From contig CP154956.1 in NCBI GenBank assembly GCA_039621445.1, forward strand, positions 8,059,443-8,123,442: a DNA stretch of 64,000 bases. Reading direction: 5' to 3'. Shown here piece by piece: positions 1 through 10,687 of the stretch (position 1 is the first letter of the stretch; the number at the start of each line of letters is the position of its first letter). The notes beneath the pieces were generated by a model. The model saw only the letters and a program-made list of their open reading frames with translations. It was not told where the DNA came from and made no database searches. This stretch comes from Euglena gracilis (lineage: Eukaryota; Euglenida; Euglenophyceae; Euglenales). The translations under genes were made by a program, and so were the position numbers.

Positions 1-1160
1 GGGAAAGGCAAAAGACTGGAGGAGGGATGGGGAATGCAATGTGAAGATGGTGACACACAGTGCTGCTGCGTGGGGAGACAGAGGCGAACCATTTACACGT
101 TTGGCTGGAAAATCAAGCAGAGAGCTTGGGAGCCCCCCCCCCCCAATTGCAGCCCTTCCCCGGCCAAATAGAGAAACTCCGGAGGCTTGGCTTTCAGTGC
201 CAGGGGGCTGTGCTGCCTGTGCCATTTTGCAGGAACATTTAGCTGTGCTTTCACTTGAAAACGTGTTTTGCCGCTTTCGCCTGGGTTGTCCCTAAAGCCC
301 TGCACATGGGGACGGTCCCGTGAAACTGCCTCCAGACGAGTCAAAACACAGTGGTGGGATACAGGTTCCCCCAATGGGCACCCCCCCAGACCAAACCCAG
401 CGACCGCATGTTCATTTTTGGTCTTGATTTCATGCCGGATGGGTGTTCTTTCAATTTTTTTTAAGTCAAAAGAATAATGTTTTCAGCACAGGAGGGGTTT
501 TCTTAAGCTGGAGGGGGCCCAGCCCCCCCAGAATCCAGTCAGCCGGCACGGGTCTGCTGAAACAAAGTTGCAAACCCGGGTCATCATCCAGTCACATTGC
601 GAAAAAAACTGAAAGACTAAAGAAAACATGGAAAAACTGCCAGGGGGGGGATTCAACATTTGGGTACGTTTTTCCGAGGCCAAAAGGCAGTTGAGGCAGG
701 TCTGGAGAAGGAACGGGGTTGAAAACTTAATTGAAAGATTCAAATTGAGAATTCAATTGAAAATTTGAAATCGGAAATTTGGAAGACGTGATTTTTGACA
801 TCATGGGTGGAGGGGTGATGGTCCAAGGATGCCAGGCATCAAGTCTCCCCCTGAAATACACCTGTTTTCGGCCAGACATTACGAGCTTTCTCTCCATTCT
901 GGTCGAATGTGCTGGACCGCCCTGCTGGTCTGCAGGGAAGGGAAGTTATTAGAATTTTTGGTGGGAAACTTGGGGGGCTTCTATTGGGGGGGGACTTCCA
1001 ATTGGGATAGGGTTAGAGCGGAGACTTGAAAATTTCGTTTTGTTCATATTACATCAAATATGATTTCTTGTGTTCGCTTTCCGGTTTACATCGTCAGTTT
1101 TTGAAGCGGAATGTGATATTTACCGCTTCATGTTTGCGTTTTTCTTTTCTCCCTCTTTTG
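1..1160. other. non-coding stretch, no gene recognised
   Basis: No exon with both a convincing frame and splice signals was found here. The stretch has moderate GC and several G or C runs (for example near 134, 646, 974 and 988). Near 725-780 there is a patch of short A/T-rich repeats built on ATTGAAA. Open frames exist on both strands but their composition is not protein-like. Confidence 0.4.
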
Positions 1161-1163
1161 CAG

Positions 1164-1205
1164 GGGGTTTCGCGTTCTTTCCTCGCCAACGACAGCAGAA
1201 ATCAG
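1164..1205 (+). CDS. possible 14-codon plus-strand internal exon
   Basis: The sequence just upstream is a long pyrimidine tract ending in TTTTGCAG, and the sequence just downstream is CAG followed by gtgaga, so both splice sites are close to consensus. The 42 bases between them are a whole number of codons and read GVSRSFLANDSRNQ. No family can be assigned from 14 residues. It lies on the strand opposite to the other exons in the window, so it would belong to a separate, possibly convergent, gene running right from the left edge. No partner exon was identified, and it could be a chance splice-site pair. Confidence 0.35.
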
Positions 1206-1461
1206 GTGAGAGTCCGCACGTTCCTCCTGTTTTTGTATTTTTCCTCCGATTTCGTTCTTTTTCATATAATTTGAAAAAAAAAATCGCCGTTTTAGGTCTG
1301 TTTTCGACTTCACAGGACTCCGTGTCCATCAGAATTGGCCGAAATCGGGACCTCTTCCAGAAACTTCAAAAAAACGGCCCTTTTTGGAAGCGGTCTTCCG
1401 CTTTTTCTTCTGTTTACAAAGCGTCAGAAACCTTGGGCAATTTACGCCGCCTAAGACTATT

Positions 1462-1735
1462 GAGGCCCGTGGGACTGCAGTTGTGTGAGACTCGCATCAT
1501 TGGGCGATCGCTCGCAAAGGACTGCTGAACCCCCTTTGCTTCTGCACAAAATTGGGCAGGGATGCAACGTTCTCTCCCTCAGCTCGTTTGGTGCTCCGCT
1601 TCGCTCAGGTCCCCCGAGGCCTTTGACTCTAACTGGGCAGCTCTTTGAGTTCTTTGCCATCCCACTCCCTCAAATGAATGATGGGTGGCCATTCGACATC
1701 GGAGGCTCACACAATTGCAATCCCACTGGCCTCAA
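1462..1735. repeat. imperfect inverted repeat, about 28-base arms
   Basis: The left arm near 1462-1489 reads GAGGCCCGTGGGACTGCAG and onward. It is matched in reverse complement by the right arm near 1707-1735, which ends CCCACTGGCCTC. The two arms are about 220 bases apart. A related piece (GGTGGCC(A/G)TTCGACA) occurs near 1683 and again near 1865. This is a typical small foldback repeat of this window; it shows no coding signal. Confidence 0.5.
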
Positions 1736-1879
1736 AAGTAGTGTCAGCAGAGATTTTTTACGTGATCCCGGAAGGGGGAGGGGGGAGCATGGAAATGATG
1801 AAACCAGTGGTCCATTACCATTACCAGGGGCGGAGGTCGTCCGAACCCCCAACTGACTAGGGGGTGGCCGTTCGACAAG

Positions 1880-3102
1880 AGAGGAAGAGGCCCTATGTGA
1901 CAAAGATGAGAGCTCTGCAGCGCAGAATTCCAAACTTAATCCACAGCTTTTGAATGACATAAATTGTGTCCACTGACCACAGCTCCCAAAAAATGCTTGT
2001 GTCCGACCAATAAACTCAGGCACTGCATATGATATTGCAACAAGTGGCTTTCCATAAGCCGAGCCTCAGGGGGGGGGGTCTGGGATTCAAATTCAAATTG
2101 GAAATCGTCAGGGGGGGGGATGGGGGTAAAACCCATTGCATTTTTTGAAAATGCTGTGAAACTCGCTTAACATGATAATACAATAATGACTTGCGGCTGC
2201 TTGGAAGTAAATTATGTGTGAATTAGTGTGAAGAATGATTATGTGTAAATTGGTGTGAAGAATGAAATTATAATGGAGTCTGGGTTGGACAAGGCAGCTT
2301 CATGTCTGCATGTGGAACTGGCCATATTTTGTGAATGGATCGTAATAATTTAACACTCAATGTCTGTAATATCAGTATTGCCTGAAATATTAGTATTGTC
2401 TGTGACAAAATTTGGCAGAGCAATTGAGTTGTAAGAGCAACAGCAGAGCAGCTCTCCAGCTGGAAAACTCACTGTGTAATCCTCCCAAAAAATAAAAACC
2501 TCAACCACAGCTCCACACTGGCTCCCTCCGGGTTAACAGTGGGCAAGGACAAGACAATAGATACGGTGGGAGACACCGGGCAGGGTACAGCAGGGGCTCC
2601 GCAAAGCGGAGGTCATTCAAACGGCTTGTACACGCGGAAGTCCCGGTGGTCAAACATGACCAGGGGGGTTGTTGAGTAGGGGGATACCTCCGCTAATCCA
2701 ACCTGTTTCCCCCAGCTTTTTTTAAAAGTAGACCGGATGCAACTCCCAATCTGTCCCTCGCTGGGTTCATCAGGACTCAAGAGAATCACGCACACACACA
2801 AAAAACCTGTTAACTTATCCCTCCCCCAAGTTACAACTCCATACTTCTATAATCCGTGAGGAAGCTACAGTGTGTCAGGGGACTTGGGGGTGGGGGCTGA
2901 CTCAAACGGTGGGAAAAAGAACACTGCCCTGAGGTCAGGATGCGCACGAGCGCGCAGGCAGTGACGGGCACCTGCACATATACATCCGATGCCATGCTGA
3001 GAGTTGGTCAAACCCGGGCGATGGTTTTCTGCATTTATGCCTCTCGGGGTGGCGCACCGTGCACAATGCCCGGGGGGGGGGGGTGCCCGGAAGCCTGAAG
3101 AC
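1880..3102. other. non-coding stretch, possible 3' flank of gene A
   Basis: I see no exon with good splice sites here. The stretch is AT-richer between about 2130 and 2500 and has an AATAAA-containing patch near 2492. If gene A ends inside the window, its terminal exon and 3' untranslated region would be expected here or just above, but no clear stop-bearing exon could be picked out. Confidence 0.3.
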
Positions 3103-3237
3103 CGCCCTGTGCGTGACGGGCGAGGAGCTGCGCAGCTGGCCAGGGCCGGGGCTCGGGCCAAGGCTGGGGTCAACGGGGCGGGCGGTGGCCGTCGGGGACG
3201 GCCGCGACTTCTTGGCTCGGGCGGCGCCAGGGGAGGG
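3103..3237 (-). CDS. gene A candidate exon: Pro/Ser/Ala-rich disordered segment
   Basis: On the minus strand a CCCCCAG acceptor precedes a 45-codon open stretch, and GGGCG followed by gtcttc follows it. The length is a whole number of codons in the frame that gives PGAARAKKSRPSPTATA and then PVDPSLGPSPGPGQLRSSS. The residues are almost all Pro, Ser, Ala, Gly, Arg and Thr, as in a disordered tail. The plus strand is also open across this GC-rich block, but both splice sites and the direction of the neighbouring exons favour minus. No domain is recognised. It would be the most 3' exon of gene A found in the window. Confidence 0.4.
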
Positions 3238-3394
3238 CTGGGGGGACGTTTGGGGATTTGGGGCACCGGGGAACAGAAGGCGGACGGGGTTGCTCATGAT
3301 CGTGCCAAGGGAACATACGCGCTGGATTGATGCACCCCTTTAACGGGGGTGCGGTCCCCGTGCCCCCCCCCCCACCACCCCACTGTGACCTGCA

Positions 3395-3468
3395 AATCGG
3401 AGGCCATCATGGGTCATGATGGCCATCAGGGTCATGATGGCCATCATGGGGCATGATGACCAGGCTGT
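3395..3468. repeat. palindromic minisatellite around ATGATGGCCATCA
   Basis: The unit GGTCATGATGGCCATCA is repeated about four times with small changes. The core ATGATGGCCATCAT is itself a palindrome, so the array can fold in several registers. It lies just outside a Pro/Ser-rich candidate exon. Confidence 0.6.
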
Positions 3469-3479
3469 TTTTTTACCAA

Positions 3480-3930
3480 CCCCGGGGGGGGGGGCGGGGT
3501 CCGGAGTACCCTTAAGCGCCTGCCCAGGCAGGCACTACCCCCCCCGGGGTCGGATTTTCGACCTGTGCCCAATGACTTTCCTCAGAAAATAAGCCATTTT
3601 CCTTGAAAATAAGCCTTTTTTGAGCCTTCCAGCGCCAAAGGTGCCGGAGTGCCTGCTGGGTGCTTTTGGTTGAGTGCCCCCAACCCCCCCGGGGTCAGAT
3701 TTTTGTGCCCTGGAGTGCCTGCCCAGGCAGGCATCCCCCCCGGGGTGGGGTCGGCACTCGACGAAAATACAGGCTGAATCAGACCTTGGCGGGTCGAGGG
3801 GGAAAAAAAAGCCCAAAATGACCTGGAAAGGGGGGCTTTTTGAGCCAGGGGAACAGCCCGTTTTTCGGTCCTTGAGAAAGACCATTCCCCCCCCCCCCCG
3901 GACCCCCCTCCCGTGACCTGCTCCACCCAT
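3480..3930. repeat. C-run/G-run module region with CCTGCCCAGGCAGGCA words
   Basis: The palindromic word TGCCTGCCCAGGCAGGCA appears at about 3517-3534 and again near 3717-3735, each beside a C run with CCCCCCGGGGT. Between them lie the reverse-oriented relatives GAAAATAAGCC and TTTTTGAGCC. This is one of the C-run/G-run palindromic module families described in the findings. It is not coding. Confidence 0.45.
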
Positions 3931-4062
3931 GGAGACAAAGAAAATAAGAGGGTACAATAACCTTTGGATACATTTGGAAATCAAAAAAAGGTGCAATTGG
4001 GGTTCTGTCTGTGTTTGTGTCGGACACGTGCATGCGTGCGCATGCGCGCACACACAGAAACT

Positions 4063-4063
<1 letters not shown>

Positions 4064-4140
<77 letters not shown>

Positions 4141-4152
4141 CACATACACACA
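4064..4152. repeat. (CA)n(GA)n compound microsatellite
   Basis: About 27 CA units run directly into about 12 GA units, then a short CACATACACACA tail. The alternating CACA/GAGA translations seen in all frames are artefacts of the repeat. Confidence 0.95.
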
Positions 4153-4408
4153 GCAAAAAGCTTTGAAGAATTTGATGGAATATTCAAGTTCCCCAACAAA
4201 ACTTCTGTCCGCCCTTCTTCGAACTGTTTTCGGGCTCTTTGTCGATCAGGCAAACATCAGTCTGCGGGGGTCGGGAAAAAAAAGGTCTCTTGACTGTGAT
4301 TCATCGACTGGAGCATCCCGTACCACAGAACAAGATATCTTTGTGTCTGGAAAGAGAAGCCAATCCCCCCCAAGCCATCCCCTGTGTGCCGTGGCCAGGG
4401 AGGAGGAC

Positions 4409-4507
4409 GCGGGTCCCCGGGTCCGACAGCAGCCCCGGGCTGAGGCTGCCGTCCGGCGCCCAGGACGAGCCCGGCGAGCCGAGGTCATCGTCGTCGAGCG
4501 CCCACCG
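4409..4507 (-). CDS. gene A candidate exon: acidic, Ser/Pro-rich segment
   Basis: The minus strand has an AAGCAG acceptor followed by exactly 33 codons and then CGC with gtcctc. The frame reads RWALDDDDLGSPGSSWAPD and continues into GSLSPGLLSDPGTR. The DDDD cluster and the Ser/Pro/Gly content suggest a disordered acidic linker. GC is much higher than on either side, as in the other exons of this gene. No catalytic or binding motif is visible. Exon edges are inferred; the acceptor lacks a strong pyrimidine tract. Confidence 0.5.
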
Positions 4508-4689
4508 CTGCTTCGCCACCCATGGAAGGGGGCTGGGCACAGGGGCACTGGCCGGCCAGTGCTGAGGGGACCCTTCCACACCTTTTGCCTTGAAGTGGTC
4601 CACCTTGTGTCCTACTGCGTCCGAAGATTGATGGTCGATGATTCCTAACTCGGGCCAAAATTCGAAATTGACGTGTGCGTGTTGACAGA

Positions 4690-5170
4690 TGGTGGGACGC
4701 TCGCATGTCCCCTTGGCCAACGACCACAAATGTTCGTCTCCGACCGGGGGGGGGGGTGGCAAAAAAAGCCTCACATGCTCACATGCTGTTTCCATTCAGA
4801 GGGGGTGGTTGTCAGACGGGGGGGTGGCAGGCTTCTAAAAAAATTGGCCATTTTGATGATGGGGGTGTTTGGCCATTTTTGCTGTATTTTTTTCTAGACC
4901 ATATTTTAGCCATATTTTATAACTTTTGACCATTTTTGGCCATTTTTGGTCAACTTTAGCAACTTTTGGCCGTTTGTTGCAATCTTGCCTCCTAACCCCC
5001 CCCCCCTCAACGAAGGTGACAATCTAGACAATCCGAACCGGGGCGTTCATTTGGGTATGGGGGTACGCCTTCTGTGCAGATGAGGTACATGGTGACAATC
5101 TCGGCAGTCCCACCTGTTCATTGGGCATTGGGGAGGTACACCAATTTCGTCACTTTGGGTAATTTGTTAC
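4690..5170. repeat. C/G-run modules with CAACGACCAC and ACAATCTAGAC words, plus phased TTTTGG tracts
   Basis: Three things overlap here. At 4713-4740 is the word CCAACGACCACAAATGTTCG next to a G run. At 4870-4980 T-rich words (TTTTGGCCATTTTTGG) recur roughly every ten bases. At 5015-5170 the word GTGACAATCTAGACAATCC sits between a C run and a GTTCATTTGGG end, then repeats in altered form. No coding signal. Confidence 0.5.
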
Positions 5171-5439
5171 CCATTTTGAGGGGCAATTGGCATTTTTTTG
5201 CACCATTTTTGGTATTTCAGCCATTTTATGGTGGTCATCCCAACAAGTTTCAAAAACAAAGCATCTGGGAAACACGCAAATGCAAAAAAAAAGAGAAATA
5301 GATCACACAATTTGCCCCGCGTTTTCTGAACCAACATTGTGTCCAAAAAGATTGCATCTGATGGGGGGGAGTCGTTGGACAGGCCCGGTGGTCGGACGAG
5401 GGGGGCGGTGCCGCTCCCCGGGAAGGAATTTCTCCTCAC

Positions 5440-5835
5440 GTGGTGGTAACCCCCCCCCCCAAAAATAAGACCCCCCCCCCAAAATAAGACCCCCCCTGGG
5501 CCGATCGAGCAAAAATCCAAAAAATAAGACCTCCCTGACGGTGAATTTTTTCTGAAAAATTACCAAAAACCCCGATTTCATACACAAAAATGATTGAAAT
5601 TTCAAAAATTTTCAGATTTTTGAAGTGCAAAAAAAAAGGGAAAATGTCAATTTACACCAATTTACACATGGCGCGAAGCGCTGAAGGAAAAGTTTTGGTG
5701 CTCTTGGGAAAATGATGTTTTTTCAGGCCCCGGTCGGTCAAGAAAAAATTCAAAAATAAGACCCCCCCCTGGAGGCTTCCAGCAACGGACCCAAAAATAA
5801 GACCCGGGTCTTATTTTTGGGGGGGTTCACGGTTG
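5440..5835. repeat. AATAAGACCCCC / GGGTCTTATTTTTGGGGG palindromic module
   Basis: The word AAAATAAGACCCCCC occurs several times at 5460-5535 and 5752-5795. It is then inverted as GGGTCTTATTTTTGGGGGGG at about 5806-5826, so the C runs face the G run. The interior includes GGCGCGAAGCGC near 5669, a small hairpin shared by other modules. Related ends occur near 46.8, 47.1 and 49.7 kb. Confidence 0.6.
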
Positions 5836-6019
5836 GCGGGGGGGTTGACCCCCTACTAGGCCTTCCCCACAGCCCTGGGGGTAACTTCCTGCGGGGGGGC
5901 TGACACCCTCGTGGAAATGATCCCTGGGGACCCTGATGGTTTGTTTCCTGGGGGGACCTTGGCTGGCTCTCTGGTATGACAGTTTCAGGGGGAGGTTGGC
6001 AGGAAATTGAACTGCGCAA

Positions 6020-6340
6020 CCTCCCCCCCCCTCCAATTGCCACGTGATGAGTTGGGCAGCACAAAGGGGCAGGGGGGTGACTGCCTGGGGATGCATCAAT
6101 TCCGGGAAGGGCCCAGGACCCTCACAAGGGGGTGATATTTTGACTCTTGGAAGTTGCGCAGGAGTTGGTATCTCTCCGCTCGAAAAGCACCCCAGAATTC
6201 ATTTTGGGCCCATTTTTGTGGAAAATTCTTTATCCGGTGGGGGTGACAAAGTTGGGTGACAGAGAGAGGGGTGCGGCAACTTCTGGGGGTGACGGGTTCG
6301 GCAGCACAAGGGGGGGGGTACAACCACCCCTTGTACATGT
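6020..6340. repeat. C/G-run module with CAATTG / GGGCAGCACA words
   Basis: A C run followed by TCCAATTGCCACGTGATGAG leads into TTGGGCAGCACAAAGGGG and then G-run ends at 6074 and 6310. The words GGTGACAAA and GGCAGCAC match a module near 23.7 kb, so the two belong to one family. No coding signal. Confidence 0.4.
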
Positions 6341-6587
6341 TGGGGCGGATACTCCAAGTGTGAAGCACTGCAAAAAAGCGGGGCAGCGAATTTCAAAATG
6401 GTGTGCGGAATACTCAGCACAGCACGTGACAAAATTGCAGGCAAAAATGGTACTCGCAGAAGAAGGAGGATAATAAAAAACCTCGAAGAAGACGACAGAA
6501 ATAATAAACAACAACCATGTCCTGAAGGACACCAAACAAGGACAGTTGCAGAGAAGAAACAGTCCCGATAAGAGGCCGTCCCGTGAC

Positions 6588-6729
6588 CAGAATCCGCGGG
6601 CCCAATCTCCAGCTCGAATGGCACGTCCCAGCCCGCCGCAGCGCCGGGGTCGTCCTCGGAGGCGGCCGGTGCGCTGGGGGAGCCCGCTGGGGAGTCGGCG
6701 GCGGCAGAGGCGGCGGCAGGGCGCGCCGG
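6588..6729 (-). CDS. gene A candidate exon: Ala/Pro-rich then GWDVPFELEIGP
   Basis: On the minus strand GTGCAG precedes 47 codons plus one base, ending GATTCTG with gtcacg. The first two thirds are low-complexity (PARPAAASAAADSPAGSPSA), then it becomes ordered and acidic: ASEDDPGAAAGWDVPFELE. The change from Ala/Pro to WDVPFELEIGP looks like a linker running into a folded segment or short binding peptide. No family is recognised. Neighbouring bases drop sharply in GC on both sides, and the phase of the 3' end does not match the next exon found, so an exon may be missing between them. Confidence 0.5.
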
Positions 6730-7842
6730 CTGCACGAACGAGGACGTCGGGGGCGCCGGGATGTCGTGGACAGCCCCCAGCGGTGCACGTGTGCACACGG
6801 GTGCACTTTCAAAAAAAAAGACCGCCACTTTGAGAACCGGTCAGCATTCAACCCCGGTGGGCGGAGTTGGTCGCTGAGGCAAGAATGTGTGCCCAACAGA
6901 AGCTCGATGCACAGGCTTGAAAAGTCAACGTTGCCTTCCAGTCCGGGAAAAAAGTCACAGGAGACAAGCTGATGGGAAACCACCCATCTCCAACCGCAAT
7001 TTTGGTAAGCACGAACAAGAACATGGGCCGTGGACTCTGTCCAAGGCTTAAGTGGGACAAACTACACAGAAAAGCACCTATCATGGACATGGTCACCCAG
7101 AACACACAGTTGCGTGTCCTGAAATACTGCACCCATCAAAGATACTCCCCTCATTTCTTTAAACAATCAAAAATAAAAATCCCACATTTTTTGAAGTCAA
7201 AGTTTTTCCATAACCCCGACAGCAAAAGACACGCCTTGCCATTTTTTTTCTTGAGCTCGTTCGATTACCACGATTCTTCATATGCCCGACTGGGCATCTC
7301 CTTACACGCTTTTTGCAAAAAAAAGTTATCTGTTCACCACCGGCAAAAGGATATGGGGTGCCAGGGGGCAGCAGCTGTGCACACCCTGTGAACACAAGTG
7401 AGGGGAGAGGAGGGGATATCAAATGAGGGGCCAACCCCCTGGGAGGGGGGTTTGAGACCCTCCCTTCTCATGGGAACAACCTGATGCGCAGCGCTGTAAA
7501 TTTTTACGGAAGTCTTCAAAAAAAAAACTCGTGTTTCAAGAAAGTACTGTTTCAAGTCGTGTTTCAAGAAAATGGTTTGAGAAAATTAGAAAAGTTGTAA
7601 AACTAATGAAAAAAACTTTTCTGGCAAAGCGTCGGGAAGAAAAAATTTTTGGTTCCAGGGGGTCCACGGGCCCTCCCTTGGCGTTTGGAGGGGAGAGGAG
7701 GGGGGTTGGTCTGGAGAGCCAGTGGGGTCGGACTCCCCCCTCCCACTGTACAAACATAACCAACCTTTGTTGGTTCTGCCTGGCTTCACTGGGCCGCAAA
7801 AAACTTCTGCCCATTCTCTGGAGTGGCAGGGGGCTGGGGGAC

Positions 7843-7971
7843 CTGTAGCGTGGTGTTCGGCTCGTTGGGGTGGTACTTCTCCTGGCGCAGCATGTCGAAG
7901 AACTGTGGCTGCTCCGTGTGCAGCCGGTTCAGGAACACGGCCTCCCGGTGCTTTGCGCCCGGGCGCGTCCC
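7843..7971 (-). CDS. gene A exon: 43 codons, Phe/Asn/Gln-containing
   Basis: This is one of the best-supported exons. On the minus strand GGGTTCAG precedes exactly 43 codons, and CTACAG is followed by gtcccc. The frame reads GTRPGAKHREAVFLNRLHTE and then QPQFFDMLRQEKYHPNEPNT. The mixed hydrophobic and charged pattern predicts one or two helices (FLNRLHTEQPQFFDMLRQEKY). No known domain is recognised. Whole-codon length means skipping would not change the frame. Confidence 0.65.
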
Positions 7972-8079
7972 CTGAACCCCACCCGCCAAACATTATTCCT
8001 CCCCCGTTGGGGAGGAAAATCAGTTGAGGAGGCGAGCACTGGGGGGAAGCCCCTCCCCCTGGAAACCTGTCACCGGACA

Positions 8080-8260
8080 GGTCGGCAAGTAAACCCCCCC
8101 ACTTGTTCACCCCCCCCCCCCGAGGTTTACAAGGTCTGGTGTGGTCAGCTGAAGAGTGGGGGGAGGTTATACCTCCCCCCTTGTCCAACGACCACTAATG
8201 TTCGTCTGCGACCGGAAAGGGTGGTCGTTGGACAGGGGGGTGAACCCCAGGTCAGCAAAA
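8080..8260. repeat. C/G-run module with perfect 14-base inverted word
   Basis: TGTCCAACGACCAC at 8182-8195 is matched exactly in reverse complement by GTGGTCGTTGGACA at 8221-8234. The first is preceded by a C run and the second is followed by a G run. The short loop contains ATGTTCGTCTGCGACCGG. The same word recurs near 4.71, 5.37 and 8.67 kb. It is the clearest small example of the module type. Confidence 0.75.
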
Positions 8261-8269
8261 AAATTGGCC

Positions 8270-8560
8270 ACCCAGTGGGGGGGAATGGCAATTTTGGGCC
8301 GTTTTGAAACATTTCTGGCGTTCTTTTTTTTGGCCACCTGTGGTCATTCTTGGCCATTTTGCGGCATTTTCTGCCATTTTTGGCCATCATGGGCCAATTT
8401 TTAGTAACTGTCGGCGACTTGTCGCAACTCCGCACATTTGCATCCATTTTAGTTGTTTTGGGTAGTTTGCTACCATTTTTTTTGGAGCCATTGGCCTTTT
8501 TTTCACACCATTTTGGGCATTTTCAACCATTTTATGGCAGTCATCCCAAGAAAATACACA
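8270..8560. repeat. T-tract-phased degenerate repeat (TTTTGGCCAT family)
   Basis: Words such as ATTTTTGGCCAT, ATTTTGCGGCATTTTCTGCC and TTTTTGGCCATCATGGGCC recur with T tracts spaced roughly one helical turn apart. It has no coding quality; the predicted peptide is only Phe/Trp/His noise. Similar tracts occur near 4.9, 36.2 and 61.6 kb. Confidence 0.5.
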
Positions 8561-8639
8561 GAAAAAGAAATAAGCAAATGCAAAAAAGCGAAATTGAATC
8601 ACACAAATTTTTCAACAATTATTGAGCCAACATCATTGA

Positions 8640-8935
8640 CCAGAAGATGACATCTGACCGGGGGGGGGAGAGGGGTGGTCGTTGGACAAGGGGGAGGGGG
8701 GCGGGAGGTAAATGGGAGTCAAGAAATTGTTCCCAACTGCCAAAAACGACACCAAAATGTGCATTTTTCATATAAAAAAAACGCCAAAATGTGCATTTTT
8801 TGGTAAAATTTGTAAAAAAAAGGCATTCTGATGATGGTTGGTCACATAAAAAATGCCAAAAATCAGTTTTTTGGGGGGTTTTGCGATCAAAAAAAACCGC
8901 CCCCAGCGTCTTTCATTTTTTCATCTCTGGTGTAA
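8640..8935. repeat. C/G-run module with shared core (AATCAGTTTTTTGG...)
   Basis: After a GGTGGTCGTTGGACAAGGGGG end near 8676-8698, the core contains GATGATGGTTGGTCAC, then AAAAATCAGTTTTTTGGGG, then CGCCCCCAGCGTCTTTCATT. The same core is found at 35.8, 37.7 and 61.4 kb with different end words. Non-coding. Confidence 0.55.
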
Positions 8936-9129
8936 GTTCAGGTTTGGTTGGTCGGCCCGGGTGGGTTACTGAGGACCCGACCCGACCACCCACCCAAAAT
9001 CCCATCTGCACAAAATCGGCTGAAACCCCTTGAATAATTCTTTCTGGCCCAGCCTTCGGCTCGGCCGGACTAAACCCTGGCGGACCCCATCCCCAGCGGA
9101 ACCCCCCAGGGAGGGGCACGCAGGTGTTC

Positions 9130-9210
9130 AATAAATCTATGCGGAACCTGACAGTTTCCTGGTGGCACCTGACAGGTTCTCGGGCATGTCAATTTCTGGG
9201 GGGAGGTATG
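9130..9210. repeat. fragment of the CTGACAGGTT module family
   Basis: It contains ACCTGACAGTTTCCTGG and ACCTGACAGGTTCTCGGGCA, the end words of the larger copies at 10.7 and 48.0 kb, followed by TTCTGGGGGGAGGTATG. It looks like a truncated copy. Confidence 0.5.
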
Positions 9211-9469
9211 ATGCAAGGTGTGCGAGTGCAGGCTCTTAGACTCAACCAAAGTGAATACGTCGGAGGTGTCTCATGCGCAGTTAGAAAGCCTGTCGTGGGG
9301 GTCTGGAGGTGGGGGGGGGGGGGGTTGGTCCCATTCGGCGCTAGGGGCTGGCCCGACCAGTGGGTGGGCGACCAGGGTGGTGTATGCTGGCAGCAGTTCC
9401 CCCGTCAGCCACCAGTTCAGCTCCATGTTCTGCTGTGTTGGCAGGGCGGCATCCAGGGAATTTTTTTAA

Positions 9470-9690
9470 AGACCCCCGCCCCCCGGGTGGGGGATCCAGC
9501 CCGCCGGCTGGAAAAGGTCCTGGATGAAAAAAAGGTGCTTGCTGGACCCCCACCCCAGGGGACCCGTACCCTTAAAACAGGTAAAAAGGCCCAAATCCAG
9601 CTGGGTTGGGCTTTTTTCAGCCAGAACTTTGAAGTGAAAGCCAAAACCCCCAAAAGCACTCAAAGGCCTTTGCTTGGCCATTTTGACCAG
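9470..9690. repeat. dispersed repeat containing AATCCAGCTGGGTTGGGC
   Basis: The segment with GCCCAAATCCAGCTGGGTTG, TTTTTTCAGCCAG and CTTGGCCATTTTGACCA is present here, in reverse complement near 39.25-39.55 kb and again near 48.23-48.45 kb. A G/C-rich block with CCGCCGGC(T/C)GG lies at one edge in each. This is an interspersed repeat, not coding. Confidence 0.55.
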
Positions 9691-9834
9691 CACATCAAAC
9701 CTTTTTGATACCTCCTCTTTTCAACAAACATAACCACCTTTTCGAAGGTCATCTTTTCGGAAAAAACTGTCAAGAAAATGCTTTCCCCCTTCATTTTCAT
9801 TCTCAGTGTATTAATTAAATAACGCATATTAAGT

Positions 9835-10015
9835 ACCCCCCCCCCCAAGCCCAATGAACACTAAGGTGACAATCTAGATGGTCCGAACGGGGGGTGTTCA
9901 TTGGGCTTGGTGTATGGTTTCTGTGTAGATAAGGCATATGGTGACAATCTAGACGGTCCGAACACCCCCTGTTCATTGGGCAAGGGTGTTCATTAGCATG
10001 GGGGGGGGTAATATT
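9835..10015. repeat. module with GTGACAATCTAGACGGTCC words
   Basis: AAGGTGACAATCTAGATGGTCC and ATGGTGACAATCTAGACGGT appear at about 9863 and 9938, each followed by GTGTTCATTGGGC or similar. The left end is a C run and the right end a G run. It matches the module near 5.0-5.17 kb. Confidence 0.55.
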
Positions 10016-10540
10016 ATTAAACAATCAAGAAAGAAAATCTGGTATTTTGCAGAAAAAGAACTTCCTTTGATTAGATGCCTGAACCAATTCGCCCGGCGTT
10101 TGAAGGCAAAATTTGGGGTATGCCTCCCCCCCCCCAGCCAAAAAAAAAAAAATGTGTCCCTTCCTCCGACGGTCCGGTGGTCAAACGGGGGGGGTTCTCT
10201 CCAGATCTTTGAGAAATGAAAAAATTGTGCTTATGCACAAATTCCTGAAACAAAATGTTTAAAGCACATGTACTTTCATCACAATGGCCAACAGACAAGG
10301 ACAAATCATATGTATTTCCTTTCCAAGTGATTTCGCCAGGGCATTTCTTCAGCCCACCCTACAGCCCAGGGAGGGTTCTAGCCAGCAAGCACCTTTTCTC
10401 CAGCCAGCAACTCCCAGCCGGGCTGCGGACCCCTCCTCCCCCGGGGTCGAGTGGTGATAAAATTTCCGCAGCCTGGCAATGACGGGCTGGGCTGAAGAAT
10501 TCGCGGCGCGAAGCGCCGCAAACGTTTGAAAAAAGGCGGC

Positions 10541-10680
10541 CCCTGGGCATGGCGCTCTCGGCGCCGCGCCGCATGGCGAGGACCTCGTCCAGGATGGCCT
10601 GGTAGCGGTGGGCGTTGGGGTCGTACGTGTCCACCGCGAACTCCAGGAGGGCGTTGGCCGCAGGGCCCTCTGTGGTGTGG
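10541..10680 (-). CDS. gene A exon: helical, Tyr/Asp/Ala-rich
   Basis: On the minus strand TCTACAG precedes a GC-rich open stretch that reads TTEGPAANALLEFAVDTYD and then PNAHRYQAILDEVLAMRRGA. The pattern ALLEFAVDTYDPNAHRYQAILDEVL (shown in two parts) predicts two amphipathic helices. The acceptor is good, but no GT sits at the point where composition falls off (after MP near 10541), so the 3' edge is uncertain; GACGAG with gtcctc inside the exon is an alternative donor. No known family is recognised. Confidence 0.6.
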
Positions 10681-10687
10681 CTGTAGA

